The notes under the pieces are model-generated. The model did no database searches. It saw nothing but the letters and a program-made list of their open reading frames with translations, and was not told the DNA's origin. Shown here piece by piece: positions 47,700 through 58,170 of a DNA stretch of 64,000 nucleotides; the stretch's first letter is position 1; each line of letters starts with the position of its first letter. The stretch is taken from the NCBI GenBank assembly GCA_004143645.1, contig RXPK01001257.1:1-64000 (forward strand), in the 5' to 3' direction. A program made the position numbers and the translations under genes. The DNA is from Protaetia brevitarsis (lineage: Eukaryota; Arthropoda; Insecta; Coleoptera; Scarabaeidae).

Positions 47700-49120
47700 G
47701 TGATGCATTTGCTGCTCGGTATTTTTGCGTGTTTTATAACTGCCTGCTTCTAAGTAGTGTTGGTCCACTAGAACAGGCAGCCATAGATTAACATGGGTAT
47801 TGTCATGGCTGTGGACAATCAGTACATCATATCTGGTATTAAGTCCCAATTTATTGAAAGATCATGTCGAACATATTATTCATGTTCTTATTACATTTTC
47901 TCCGTGCAAATCATTTCGATTTACCTACGCCATATACAATCCAAATTCTGCACGCTCCAAGTAGATTGCTCCGAATATAAATTCCTACAAGAACTTCCAC
48001 AGAGCGGCACCCTCAAGAAATCGTATCGTAAATCCGAGAGCAGCATTCTTCATAATTAATCGCGCCGACCATTCGAGATCACGACTGGATTATGCTGAGG
48101 CAGTATCGTAAATTTATTCCTATATTAAACAGAAGTTAAATGTAGCATTAAAACGAACTCTGTAGGGCCGCACCGGTTCTATACATCACGGCCCACCTTT
48201 TCCGAGATTAAGAAATTTCGCGTTCGGGGGTGATGAACTATTTCATGCCTCGTAAAGTTCCTAACCGCCACCCACTAAATTTTCGATATTCGTCTCTTCC
48301 GAAAAGATTCGGTCGCATAATGACGACCGCAATGTTAGGTCTATAAGAACGTGGGGATCTTCTAATATGCCCTCGTATATCTGCGACACGTTTATTGTGC
48401 GCAATATACATTAGGTACCGATGGAGAATAAAAATTACTTTACTGCTGGACGTAAAGACGGAGTAAATGACCGTTTTCCAGGGGCATTTCCGCGGTGGCT
48501 GGTCGTAGGAACAGTTAATGGTCGAAGATTATTATCTGGGTGTTTTAAAAATTGAAATTTGTTCTTGGCGGTGTCAAGTCAACTTGTATGTGCACTTGTA
48601 AGAATTAGAATTCATTACTGTGGACAACGTGATAATCCAACTTTATCCTTTTTGGCAGTTTGCAGGTAAAATAAGTGCCTATTGAGTCATATAAAGGATC
48701 ATTCTTTCATCTAAAAATTAGGTGCATAAAATGTGTTTAACTTAACATGTATTTTTTTCAAGATAATATTACTAGAACAAGTTCAAGAGATAGACATGTT
48801 TCAGACGAGGCGATTAGTTGAATGGACGGTTGTCAAGGAATATACTGATATGAACCCGTTCACACGAACTTCATATAAAGAGGCCGTACTCTGTCGCACA
48901 TAAATAAATGTATGTCAATCTGCACGAAACAGACAAATCATTAATGAAAATAAAGTAGTGAGTCCCTATACCATATTCATGAAACCTATTACACCCCTGA
49001 AAATGAGCAATATTATTCTAAACATGAAAGATTGGGCTTCCACTGGAGATAATGTATGTTTCCAATACTCTATGAGAGTATTGGAAACATACTAGGAAGC
49101 AGTTGGCCGTACCTTCAAGT
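47700..49120. other. Noncoding stretch with a perfect hairpin at 49054-49092
   Basis: 48060-48560 is mixed composition with no coding frame. Apart from the hairpin nothing is recognised. Confidence 0.35.
49054..49092. repeat. Perfect hairpin, 18-bp stem, 3-nt loop
   Basis: GTATGTTTCCAATACTCT, loop ATG, then the exact reverse complement ending GGAAACATAC. It lies just left of a degraded LINE fragment. It could be a palindromic scar of template switching or excision. Confidence 0.85.
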
Positions 49121-49129
49121 CACCACAGT

Positions 49130-50095
49130 ATGGATGAGGGGATGTTTCTAGATTATTGGAAAAGATCTACTGTGATCTTGTATAAAAAATGGAGAGAAGT
49201 CAGAAGTCATAATACTGTCAAATATGTCCAAAATATTTGAAAAAGTAATTTATAAGAATTTATATTTTTTTTTGAACGGCAAGTCTACTGAATTTCGAGC
49301 AAAATGGTTATATACGGGGTATTGTTGAATTTACCTAAGACTTTTGATAACATTAGTTAAAATAACTTATATGGCAAAATGGAGGCTGTAGAACTTAAAG
49401 GAGATTGTTGACGGTTGATCCAATTCCACCTGAGAGATAGAAAAGAAAGAGTTGAGGGCTACAAAGTTGATCAAAATAACCCTTGAAAGAGGAGTTCCTC
49501 AGCAGTCTATTTTAGGTCCTCTTTTCTTGATACATGTACATAAATGATCTTTACATGTCTTAAAACCACTCAATATGCAGATGACACTTCAGTCGTGGTG
49601 AGAACAGGTTAAACAAGGTTAAGCTGGTGGAAAATTGATATATGTAATAACTTTTGGTAATTTCGAAAAAAACTTGCAGACATTTAATACACAATAGACT
49701 CCGTTGCCGCTTGTGTTATACATGTAAGCCACTTGGGTATCTAAACTTATCTACTAATCTTCCTTTTAGTATGCTTTAATGATCGTTACTCCAACCATCA
49801 GTTTGAAGGTTGTGCTTAGCTCATATTATGCTTATGTCTACAGTAGATTTAAACATGGTATCATTTTTTTGGGGTATATGAATATTTAGACTGTGAAAAG
49901 CTGGTTTTTAAATTTTCAGATTCTTGCAGAACTGTATTTAGGGACTACAATATACTTACCCTATCAGCGATTTACGCCATTGAATGCATAATGTTTGTAA
50001 AGGAAAATTATTGTGATCTGTTTAGCAAAAAAGGTGTGCAAATTATAGCAAACTTCTGTCTTGGGTCCACTATTATTCTAGATACCTGTGTGTGA
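49130..50095 (+). mobile_element. Strongly degraded jockey-type LINE RT fragment
   Basis: Scattered but ordered RT blocks: YWKRSTVILVYKK, SKIFEKVIYKNLY-like residues near 49225, LNLPKTFDNI (for DLSKAFD), HLRDRKERVEG, ERGVPQQSILGPLFFLIHV (49485-49545, an extra Q replaces G) and QYADDTSVVVR-like residues near 49575. SRFKHGIIFLG near 49850 is the YG..FWG block. Stops and shifts are frequent. Copy C of the 1.67-kb repeat begins directly at its right edge, at 50101. Confidence 0.72.
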
Positions 50096-50100
50096 TCCTT

Positions 50101-51783
50101 CCCTAACAGCCAGATTTTATAAATATTTTTCGTGAGAGGTTTTTGAATATATTTTTCATATTTTTTTCTAAATATAGATAAATAATTCAATTAAAATATT
50201 TATTCCATATTTTAAAATTAATGTAAGCGCTATATTTTTTCTAAAATATTTATATGAAAATTGATATTTTTTATGCAATCTATTTAATTTGTCAAAATGA
50301 ACTAAAATTGTTCTTGGTTATTTAGAATGTATAACGTCGATAACGAAAAGTTGAAACATACATAGAGTTGTCTAAAAAGGCAAGAACTTGTTTTTTCACA
50401 CTCACCATACAAGTTAATAATCAATAATTCTGGCATCTTTTAAGGCATACTGAAGGTTTATCAAATTAATCACTATTTTTTAATTGAAGTGTTCTAAATA
50501 AAAACAAACGTATTTATTATCATTTTATTTGAATAAGCCAATAAAAATGAAAAATACTCATTTTTAAGTCTAGCATTGGCTGGTGCCAGGTACAACTCTA
50601 TGGCTTTTTTTCATATCTTCGGTAGTGGCGCTCCCATGGCGTTTCCTTGTGGCCTCTAAAACAATGCTAATTGTATTAGATCATACCACGAATAAAACAT
50701 CGTACAACATTATCAACACCTATTAATACATTTGGAGCATTTACAATAATTGGAGTGGTTAGCTACATTCTAATACTTACGATACTTATTTTTACTTTAT
50801 TTCATAATATTTGAAAACATTCTACGTACAAACAATAATACAACAAAACGTATTCTAACCTCTATTTGAGGTTATAACGCTTATCTACCGAGATGAATCT
50901 CTTAAGCAAATCAACTAGCAATTTATCTGGTAGATGCAGTACATATATGATGCATAAAATTCCTACAATTATATTATTAAACGATTTCTGTACATAGCGA
51001 TATTGAGCATTCCAATTATCTTATAAATGCCATGACATGTTCAAAGTTTTGCTTACCTCGTAGTCACCATAAAAACTGAAACACACCCCGTAACAATTAA
51101 TTACACAGTTAACCCTAATCTGCCCTAATCGTATACTGTTATAAAGTATAACATGTAACGGACAAACGAATGAAAACGTTGATGATACGCACGTGCGCGT
51201 ATGCATTCTATGTACCTAATCCATAGACGCATAAACAATACTAAATCATATAACACCGGCACCGTAATGAGTAGAGGTGTTGTGTTGACGTTCGCAAACT
51301 TACAAATATTACAAATAATATAATACAAGACGCAGATATATTAATGGAAAAGTTATAGCGCTCAATTTAGATACTAATTAAATGATATTAGATATATATT
51401 ATCTAATTTAATCTTTAAACTATCATTTTAAATAGCTACATACTTACTTAATATGAATGCATATTTTACCTATTTTATATTATTCGTCCTACGCACTAAA
51501 TGTACAAAAGCAAAAAATTCAATCTTTTTTTTTATATGAAATAAATATTTACAGAAATGCAAAGCAAAATATTCTTGCAGAGTTATGAAAAATATATTGA
51601 GAAAACATTTGCAATAAAATATTATTACATACTACAAAACATATATATTTTTTAAATGTTTTCCTAATATATTTTCTATAATATATTTTATGCATATTAT
51701 ATTAATATAACTAATATTCAAGAAAGATTTAATATTTTTTAAATATTTATAAAATATGAAATAAATATAGTTGGTCACTGGGG
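50101..51783. mobile_element. 1.67-kb repeat family, copy C
   Basis: Full-length relative of copy A: starts CCCTAACAGCCAG and ends GGTCACTGGGG. It matches copy B more closely than copy A in the central part. The subterminal AAAATATT-rich segments are present on both ends. A minus-strand frame at 51021-51206 is shared with copy B. It is inserted at or near the end of a LINE fragment. Confidence 0.82.
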
Positions 51784-52980
51784 TTGCGTTGAATTAAAAA
51801 TTTATACTAATTCCTATTTGTTATAAAATTAATTATTTTACAAAGATAGAAGTCACTATTCAAATGAATCAGTCGATAAATATAAAAACTCTATCGCTTA
51901 ACATAAAGCAATAAAATAACTTACAAAAGCAGATTTCTGAATAGCACACACCAAAAAAGAAATCCTTTTACTGTGGATCCTCGTATACTGCAGAACCAGA
52001 GGTAAATCAGATCCTAATCTTATTAATTAACACATACGCTTTAGATAAATACAAACTCCGTCACTTTTAAAAAGCTCGTTTATAATCATGCTATATTTAT
52101 ACATTAAATAACCTCTTCCCTTTCATACAACCTGCCGTGAAGTATGTCGTTTATCACGCGAAATTGATAAGCCTCGGTTCACTTTGGCGCTCCAGGAACC
52201 ATTATTTATTAAAATTAATTAACGGCAAAACTGCACAGGTTAAGACGAACAATAAAAGTGTTCGGCACCGCAAGAATCTGCAGGCAGTAGCCTCTCGTAT
52301 CTGAGGATCGGACATAATGAAATAACACACAGAAATAAAATAGCAGGTTTTAGTAATGAATTTATGACACCCTGTATTCCAGACATACCTGTCGGTCGTT
52401 CGTTTTATCTTCGCCTTGAGCGAGTAACAGGTTATTAAAAATTATTTATTAATATGAGACCTGCATATGTGTGTGCACACACACGGAGAATTTTAATTAT
52501 TCTGGTATGTTACGAAGTCAGAAAAAAACGTTTTTGCTTGTGGCGTGATAAGAATATCTCTGGGAAGCAGTGAGAGGTGGGATACAATGAAAAAAATTAA
52601 AGAAGTGATGTCCATTTTCAGTCGAACCAACCTGTTTAAATATAATTCAATTTAGAAACTTATTTCCACTGGTTCTACTTCATAAATTTTTACGGATTTA
52701 TTTGGAGAAGTTAAACTGTGGACAATAAAAGATTGCAAAAATATTACTTGCACAAAAAAGTCTTTGGAAACACTGCAGCATTTTGCTCAAAATTTCTCTG
52801 CGTGTCTTTTTAGTGCCCAATATCCTATTAGGAGATCTGCCAATGCGACAAAATCATTCCTACCAAGCTTTGATAGTTCTTAAATCTTTATGCTATGTCT
52901 TTGGGCACTGCTAAAACAACAGATTTAAACATAGAACCTTTAACTTCTTTCTTGCTAACTTATCGACTTTTCGTTTCCTT
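51784..52980. other. Noncoding stretch, nothing recognised
   Basis: Contains one CACCCTGTAT word at about 52370 and a TGTGTGCACACACACG patch at about 52470. Otherwise AT-rich without coding signals. Confidence 0.35.
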
Positions 52981-53251
52981 CGATTTCTATCTGTATAAAC
53001 TGGGGATGCAACCCAAAAATACTGCTTTGGATGTATACAGCGATAGTGAGACCGATCATCACGTATGTATCAGTAGCATGGAGCAAAAGAACTTATCTGG
53101 CCACCGCGAGAATTAACCTCTCGAAAGTGCAAAGATTAGCATGTGTATGCATAACGGGGGCTATGAGAACCTGCCCAACAGCAGCTATTGAAGTAATATT
53201 GGATCTTGCCCACCTCCACATAGTAGTAGAGGGTGTGGCGAAAAGAACCGC

Positions 53252-53430
53252 ACTAAGAATGGTCAAGGTAGGAATGATTAGGCATAGGCCTCAATCTCCT
53301 GACTACTTATCTAGGTGGGTAGTGGTGGCAATAAGATGCGAATTTTAACCCTTATGTTAAGTCTTTATAATTAATTAAGAATGGTCAAGGAAGTAATGAT
53401 TAGGCATAGGCCTTAATCTCCTGACGGTGA
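53252..53430 (+). repeat. Internal partial duplication within the LINE
   Basis: AGAATGGTCAAGG followed by AATGATTAGGCATAGGCCT and AATCTCCTGAC occurs at 53252 and again at 53379, 127 bp later. The 80-bp interval between the two holds sequence absent from the related copy at 27540-28617. This creates a stop near 53346. Confidence 0.75.
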
Positions 53431-53443
53431 TCAAACCTGGGAT

Positions 53444-53776
53444 ATGCCCCGGGATGATATGTTAAAAAAATTTAGCTTTGTGAAAGAATTCACCATAAAG
53501 CTAAGTAACAGGAGCGAGTGGGATCATAACACCATCTTGAACTTGAATAGAAATGCCATCAAATGGTACACTGATGGCTCCAAAACGGCAGAAGGAACTG
53601 AAATAGGAATATATGGGCCTAGAACTACATATTTCGAAAGCTTGGGAAAATACCCAGGTATATTTCAGGTGGAAATACACGCTATTGGAAGATGTGTTCA
53701 GTTCATTATGGATAGGAACTATCGGAAGCAGGAGATTATCATCGTGTCTGATAGTCAAGCAGCCATCAAGCGCTGA
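53444..53776 (+). pseudogene. LINE RNase H N-terminal part
   Basis: 110 codons containing FSFVKEFTIKLSNRSEW, AIKWYTDGSKTAEGTEIGIY, FQVEIHAIGRC and IIIVSDSQAAIKR before a stop caused by a frameshift. The three acidic residues D (TDGS), E (VEIHA) and D (SDSQ) are the RNase H catalytic set; the fourth lies in the GNEIAD block in a different frame, at about 53900. Confidence 0.82.
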
Positions 53777-54440
53777 ACTCATATGAAATCAGCTCCAAGA
53801 TGGTCTGGGAATGCCTAGGGAAACTAAATGAGCTAGGCAAAAGAAATAAAGTAACCCTCCTGTGGGTTCCGGGTCACACAGGAGTGGAAGGAAACGAAAT
53901 AGCGGATAACCTCGCAAAAAGGGGCTGGAATGCCTTTCGTAGGGCCTGAACACTTTTGCGGGTTAAGTAGCAGTACAATACTGAAGAAACTAAAAATGGA
54001 AATGGAGCAGAGAAAATCCAGTTACTGGGAAAATCTCCAGGGAATGAGGCAAAGTAAAATTCTTCTGGGAACTTATAACCAGAAGAGGTTTACAGAATGC
54101 ATCAAGAGAGAGTAAGAACAATGTTCGCATATTAACAGGAATACTTTCAGGCCATTGTAGACTGAAAGGACACCTGAGTAAGCTTGGATTGGAAAAAGAT
54201 CCTGAATGCAGATTTTGTGGGGAACAGGATGAAACATCCATCCACCTCCTCTCAAACTGCGTAGCACTGTGCAACTCGAGGGCATTGTACCTGGGAGAAT
54301 GTGAAATCGAAGAGCGAGATTTACCTAGACTGGGGTCCTCTGACATCCTACACTTTCTAAAAGGAATAGGATTGGAAGGCCAGCTGTAAAGCAACAAGAA
54401 TAGGGGACACAATAGATCTTTTAGGTAGCAGTACTGTACT

Positions 54441-54562
54441 GGGTTACTTTATTTCTTTTGCCTAGCTCATTTAGTTTCCCTAGGCATTCCCAGACCAACT
54501 TGGAGCTGATTTCATATGAGTTCAGCGCCTTGATGGCTGCTTGACTATCAGACACGATGATA
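54441..54562 (-). repeat. Inverted copy of part of the LINE RNase H
   Basis: The segment is the reverse complement of 53737-53857 with few changes, beginning GGGTTACTTTATTTC and ending TCAGACACGATGATA. It lies right after the LINE 3' UTR and directly before the 3' end of the metaxin gene. It makes a fold-back structure with a 580-bp spacer. Confidence 0.85.
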
Positions 54563-54597
54563 GACCCATAGAAACACAACAGTTTTGACCGAACAGT

Positions 54598-54603
54598 TTT
54601 ATT
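54598..54603 (-). terminator. Polyadenylation signal of the metaxin gene
   Basis: Minus-strand AATAAA, about 50 bases after the metaxin stop codon. No poly(A) tract follows in the genomic sequence. Confidence 0.55.
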
Positions 54604-54652
54604 TCAAAAACAAAATCCTACAAAAACTAACAGAAAAAGGCATTATTACTAG

Positions 54653-55611
54653 TTAATAGAATATCAACATCCTGGGCAAGGTCTTATGGGTGGTAGCGTA
54701 CACCACCATGGCAGTAAACACAAAAATGCAGGCCAATAATTTCGCTCTTGTAGACAAAGGCGTGGCCTCAGATGCGTCCTTATCCTCACATATATCGAAT
54801 CTGCCTTCACTCTTCAGATCCGCATAGTAATCCGTGTCGATTCTCTTAACAAAATCAACGAGTTCCTTATAAGTCTTCAATAATCTCGGTATGTCATTGT
54901 TTGGGAAAGGAAGCTTGATCAATGGGGCTAAATATGCGTACACCATGGCATCCAATGAGGTCGGTGATTGCCCGTAAAAGTAGTCGCTGCCGCCTAGTCT
55001 CACCTTCAAAGTGGTGAAGCACTTTTCGGACATGTTGAACATGAAAGAGTGCAGCAACTCCTGATTCTCGCATTCAGAAAATATAGATTCCAACAATTCC
55101 GTGGCCTTCTTCCTTCGATATCTGGGGTAGAAAAAGTTCACGGGCACAGGCATGGCTTTCATGAACCATGGACGAGTTAATTCCTGGTAATTCTTATGGT
55201 CAAACCACCAGACGTATTCGACGATAGGTCTTAGAGAATTCTCAACCAAATTCGCAAAGGCGTACGATTGACTGCACTGCTTGCTGCTCAAACCAAATTC
55301 CGTACCATACCTCTTATGCGTAAATATCCGATAATCAATTGGATGCTGCTGGTGCAAATCCTTCCGTGCTTGAACATTGGAAAGTTCTGATTCGCGTCCC
55401 AATACGGATTGTTGCTGAATCTATAGGTGACAGGAGCTTTTGCGATGGTCGTATAGAGCATCATGTATATGCAATCGGAACACATGGACGGCAGACCGTA
55501 ATCGCCTTCCCAGACTGTTAATTCCATCGGTATGTCAGTCATGTTGTAAGATTCTGTCGGGTCAAGAGGCCAGTTATTGAGAGACGAAACGCTGAATTTT
55601 GACAAGTTCAT
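54653..55611 (-). CDS. Metaxin-1-like protein, one frameshift
   Basis: Metaxins are GST-fold proteins of the mitochondrial outer membrane that work with the SAM/TOB sorting complex in protein import and in mitochondrial transport. The N-terminal frame (from 55611) gives MELTVWEGDYGLPSMCSDCI, the characteristic metaxin opening, at residues 29-48, so translation may start at M29 (55527), M24 or M1. The second frame gives KDLHQQHPIDYRIFTHKRYG, FWxD-like WWFDHKNYQELTRPWF, MPVPVNFF, CFTTLKVRLGGSDYFYGQSP and TSLDAMVYAYLAPLIKLPFP, all metaxin GST-C features. A hydrophobic helix (LLACIFVFTAMVVYATT) near the C-terminus is the membrane anchor. Total length about 319 residues is normal. The frames differ by one base near 55363 inside GGAAGG; one more A would restore them. 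No introns are visible. Confidence 0.88.
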
Positions 55612-55894
55612 TTGACGAATGGAAATGGTGTAGTTGCCACTAGTAGAAAAGGAAATGTTTCTATGAAAAATAGAATTCTAATTGATGTGTCTTGACGGGG
55701 ATGTGAAACATAAAATGACATTTGTCAAAACTGACACTTATGGCATAGTTCTATAGGCAATAATTTGAGTTATAAATTATTTAAGTTTTAATATGATACA
55801 CTGTAAATCTTCAAAGAGAACAAAATACTAAAGAAGATTAAAGCACCTAAGCACTACAATCTCTTGGATTTTTATATTTAGTGTATCATTTTTT
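55612..55894. other. 5' flank of the metaxin gene
   Basis: AT-rich, about 280 bases to the next repeat. No clear TATA box or initiator could be singled out. The promoter, if this gene is live, must lie here or within the LINE sequence beyond. Confidence 0.4.
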
Positions 55895-56107
55895 TTACTC
55901 ATTAAATTATGCTAATCATTACAATATCGTAATACTCTTTGTACAGGTCTTTAGCTGGGTGATCGAAATAAACTTCTGGATTCATTCCGACTAGCTTGCC
56001 AAAAATTGTCTTTTTGTGTCCAGAGCCTCGCATTCACACATAATGTGGTAAGCGTTCTCCGCCATCTAATTACATAGCCTGCAATCGGTATCTGCAATGC
56101 TGATCCA
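55895..56107 (-). mobile_element. LINE ORF2 C-terminus, partial copy 1
   Basis: On the minus strand: ADTDCRLCNWMAENAYHIMC (frame-dependent), CEALDTKRQFLASLVG-like residues, then a tail to a stop near 55920. C-x2-C...H-x3-C-x-C fits the zinc-finger-like end of RNase H-bearing LINEs, but the family differs from the 27.5/53-kb one. The sequence is repeated at 57113-57309, where 24 bases covering the histidine are missing. Confidence 0.75.
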
Positions 56108-56390
56108 ATAGAATAGGGAGAAGGAATAGGGAAAGGGAAAGGGAATGGGAATACGAAAAAGGAATAGGGAATTAGTGGAGGGAATAGGGAAAGGGAGTAG
56201 GGAAAGGGAATAGGGAATAAGGAGAGGGAATAGAAAAACGGAATAGGGAAAGAGACTAGGGAAAGGGAATAGAAAAAAAGCAATAGGAAAAGGGAACAAG
56301 GAACAGGAATAGTTAGAGGGAATAGAGATAGGGAAAGCGAAAACAAAAATCAGAAAAGGGAATAGGGAAAAACTGAAAAAAAAAAACTAT
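56108..56390. repeat. Purine-rich low-complexity tract
   Basis: About 280 bases of GGGAATAGGGAAAGGG-type repeats with almost no pyrimidines on the plus strand other than T. The minus-strand translation is a phenylalanine/proline/leucine-rich artefact (frames at 55951-56346 and 56066-56299). Such tracts can form triplex or G-rich structures. Confidence 0.92.
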
Positions 56391-56511
56391 ATGGAAAATC
56401 GTCAACTATTTTTTAAAAGCTGTAACTTATGGGACTTTATAAAAGGAAATAGGGAAAATAGACAAGGAAAACACAGTAAGGAAAAAGAGAATAGGGAAAA
56501 GGGAATAGAAT

Positions 56512-57000
56512 TTGATTTCAGCTCTATTTTTGCTTTTAGGAAAATATCTTTTCTACAAAAGTTTTATAGAATTGAATGCTGCATAACCTAAACATATTTT
56601 AAAATATACAGAGTGTTCAGGAAGACTGGGTTTTTAATTACAGCGCTATTTTTGCTTTTAGGAAAAAAATCTTTTCTACAAAAGTCTTATAGAATTCAAT
56701 GGTGCATAAGTTAAAACTATTTTTACATATACCGGATGTTCAGGAAGATTGGGTTTTTCATCATAGCTCTATTTTTACTTTTAGGAAAACAGCTTTCCTA
56801 CAAAAGTTGTACAGAATTCAATGCTGCATAAGTTAACAATATTTTTCACTACACAGGGTGTTCACGAAGATTGAGTCTTTGATTATAGCTTTATCTTTGC
56901 TTTTAGGAAAAAAACCTTTTCTATAAAAGTTGTACAGAATTCAATGCCGCATAACCTAAAAGTATTTTCGACTATACAGGGTGTTCCAAAAGTAAGAACA
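56512..57000. repeat. Four tandem units of about 124 bp
   Basis: Each unit contains AGCTCTATTTTTGCTTTTAGG, CTTTTCTACAAAAGTT, ATAGAATTCAATGCTGCATAA and a TATACAGGGTGTTCAGGAAG-type end. Unit starts are near 56512, 56636, 56760 and 56884. The repeated ACAGGGTGTTC word is the same motif that ends the elements at 31-33 and 37 kb. Confidence 0.88.
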
Positions 57001-57112
57001 AAAGAAATTACTTAAAGCGTATTGCACATTCTAAAAGTGCCAACTTCTCTCAAATGGGGACCGACTTCAAAAGAACCACCATCTTCGCTGACGAAGATGC
57101 GCAGCATCTAGT

Positions 57113-58170
57113 TTTACTCATTAAATTATGCTAATCATTACAATATCGTGATACCCTTTGTACAGGTCTTTAGCTGGGTGATTGAAGTAAACGTCTGGAT
57201 TCATTCCGACTAGCTTGCCAAAAATTGTCTTTTTGTGTCCAGAGCCTCGCATTCGTTCTCTGCCATCCAATTACATAGCCTGCAATCGGTATCTGCAATG
57301 CTGATCCAAATTTTCTGCAAAGTTGGTTCCTATTGAGCTATAGTAGTTGTTCAGCCTTCTTTTCTAATTATCCCTCAATAATTATTCCAGAGTTCTTTGT
57401 GTATTCCCTAATTCCTTACCTGCTCGTGTGCTGTGTTCTCAGACACATTCTAGAGCAGGTTTTGGGCTTGCATATACTTATATATAGCCCATATTTCCTT
57501 TTTTGGTAACTCATCGGCTTTTTCGTTCCTTCGATTGCCTAATGTCCAGTCATACACAACAAAGTGATTTTATTGCTATCTGTCAAGTTATCCAGTTCTC
57601 GAATACATTCCAAAACCAGCCTTGATTGTATTTTAGAGTTCACTAGTGTCCTCGATATCGCTTGTTGTAATAGAAATATGCTTATTTCCATAAGCCCTCT
57701 GATTGATTTCAGTGCACAATGCAATATTGCATATGTTGCTGCTTGGAAGCATGGCATATTTTTCTAGTGGAAGGGTGACAATTGTATTTCTAACCCCGCT
57801 GTAGATTCCAGCTGATCACTTCTACAAACCTGTCTCTATAGTTGGATTGATTCCAGCTTATTCAATTCGTAATTTCACCACGAAATTTCTGTTAATCACG
57901 TAGTCTCAACTCATTCACAAAAAGTTGCCTTCCCCCCAAGAAGGGCGATATTATTGTGTCCCAAAACGTGCATATTTGCCACTTAAGAGTACTTGCAATA
58001 TGAGATGCCTCATTCTTGCTTCGTCCATTATCACCAAATGGAGAGAAGGGAGGTCTAAGAGGCTTGAATTGCTGCTGTAGGACTAGTCCTCATTGCTTCT
58101 GTTATTTCTTAAACTCCCAAGCCTCTGTATCTTGGGAAGTTCAGTTATAACAGTTTGTTACTGCACATCA
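57113..58170 (-). mobile_element. LINE 3' half: RT end, RNase H, C-terminus (R1/LOA-like, degraded)
   Basis: The minus strand from 58170 down gives QTVITELPKIQRLGSL and SLLDLPSLHLVIMDEARMRH (post-RT block), then FQAATYAILHCA, SKIQSRLVLECIRELDNLTD and KITLLCMTGH-AIEGT (RNase H middle and end, with stops), and finally ADTDCRLCNWMAEN...CEALDTKRQ at 57113-57309. The catalytic acidic residues are mostly altered, for example FQAAT in place of FQAE. It is a dead, older copy. Its C-terminal 197 bases are duplicated at 55895-56107. Confidence 0.78.

Larger units (their letters stand above)
52990..54440 (+). mobile_element. LINE 3' half: RT end, RNase H, zinc finger, 3' UTR (copy 2)
   Basis: The plus-strand order is WGCNPKILLWMYTAIVRP and VQRLACVCITGAMRTCPTAA, ending ILDLAHLHIVVEGVA (end of RT). 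RNase H follows with KWYTDGSK, FQVEIHAI and VSDSQAAIK, which carry the catalytic acidic residues, then LLWVPGHTGVEGNEIADNLA in a shifted frame. The tail has CRFCGEQDETSIHLLSNC and ends IGLEGQL at 54389, with a short 3' UTR (AATAGATCTTTTAGG). It is about 95% like the inverted copy at 27540-28617. Frame changes near 53775, 53930 and 54110 inactivate it. Confidence 0.88.

Noticed and set aside
15234..51783. Classification of the 1.67-kb family as Helitron or piggyBac
   Set aside because: Copies do not show the TC...CTRR ends with A/T insertion of Helitrons, nor TTAA duplications of piggyBac elements, so the family is left unclassified.
55951..56346. 131-codon phenylalanine/proline-rich frame
   Set aside because: It is the reverse translation of a purine-rich simple repeat.
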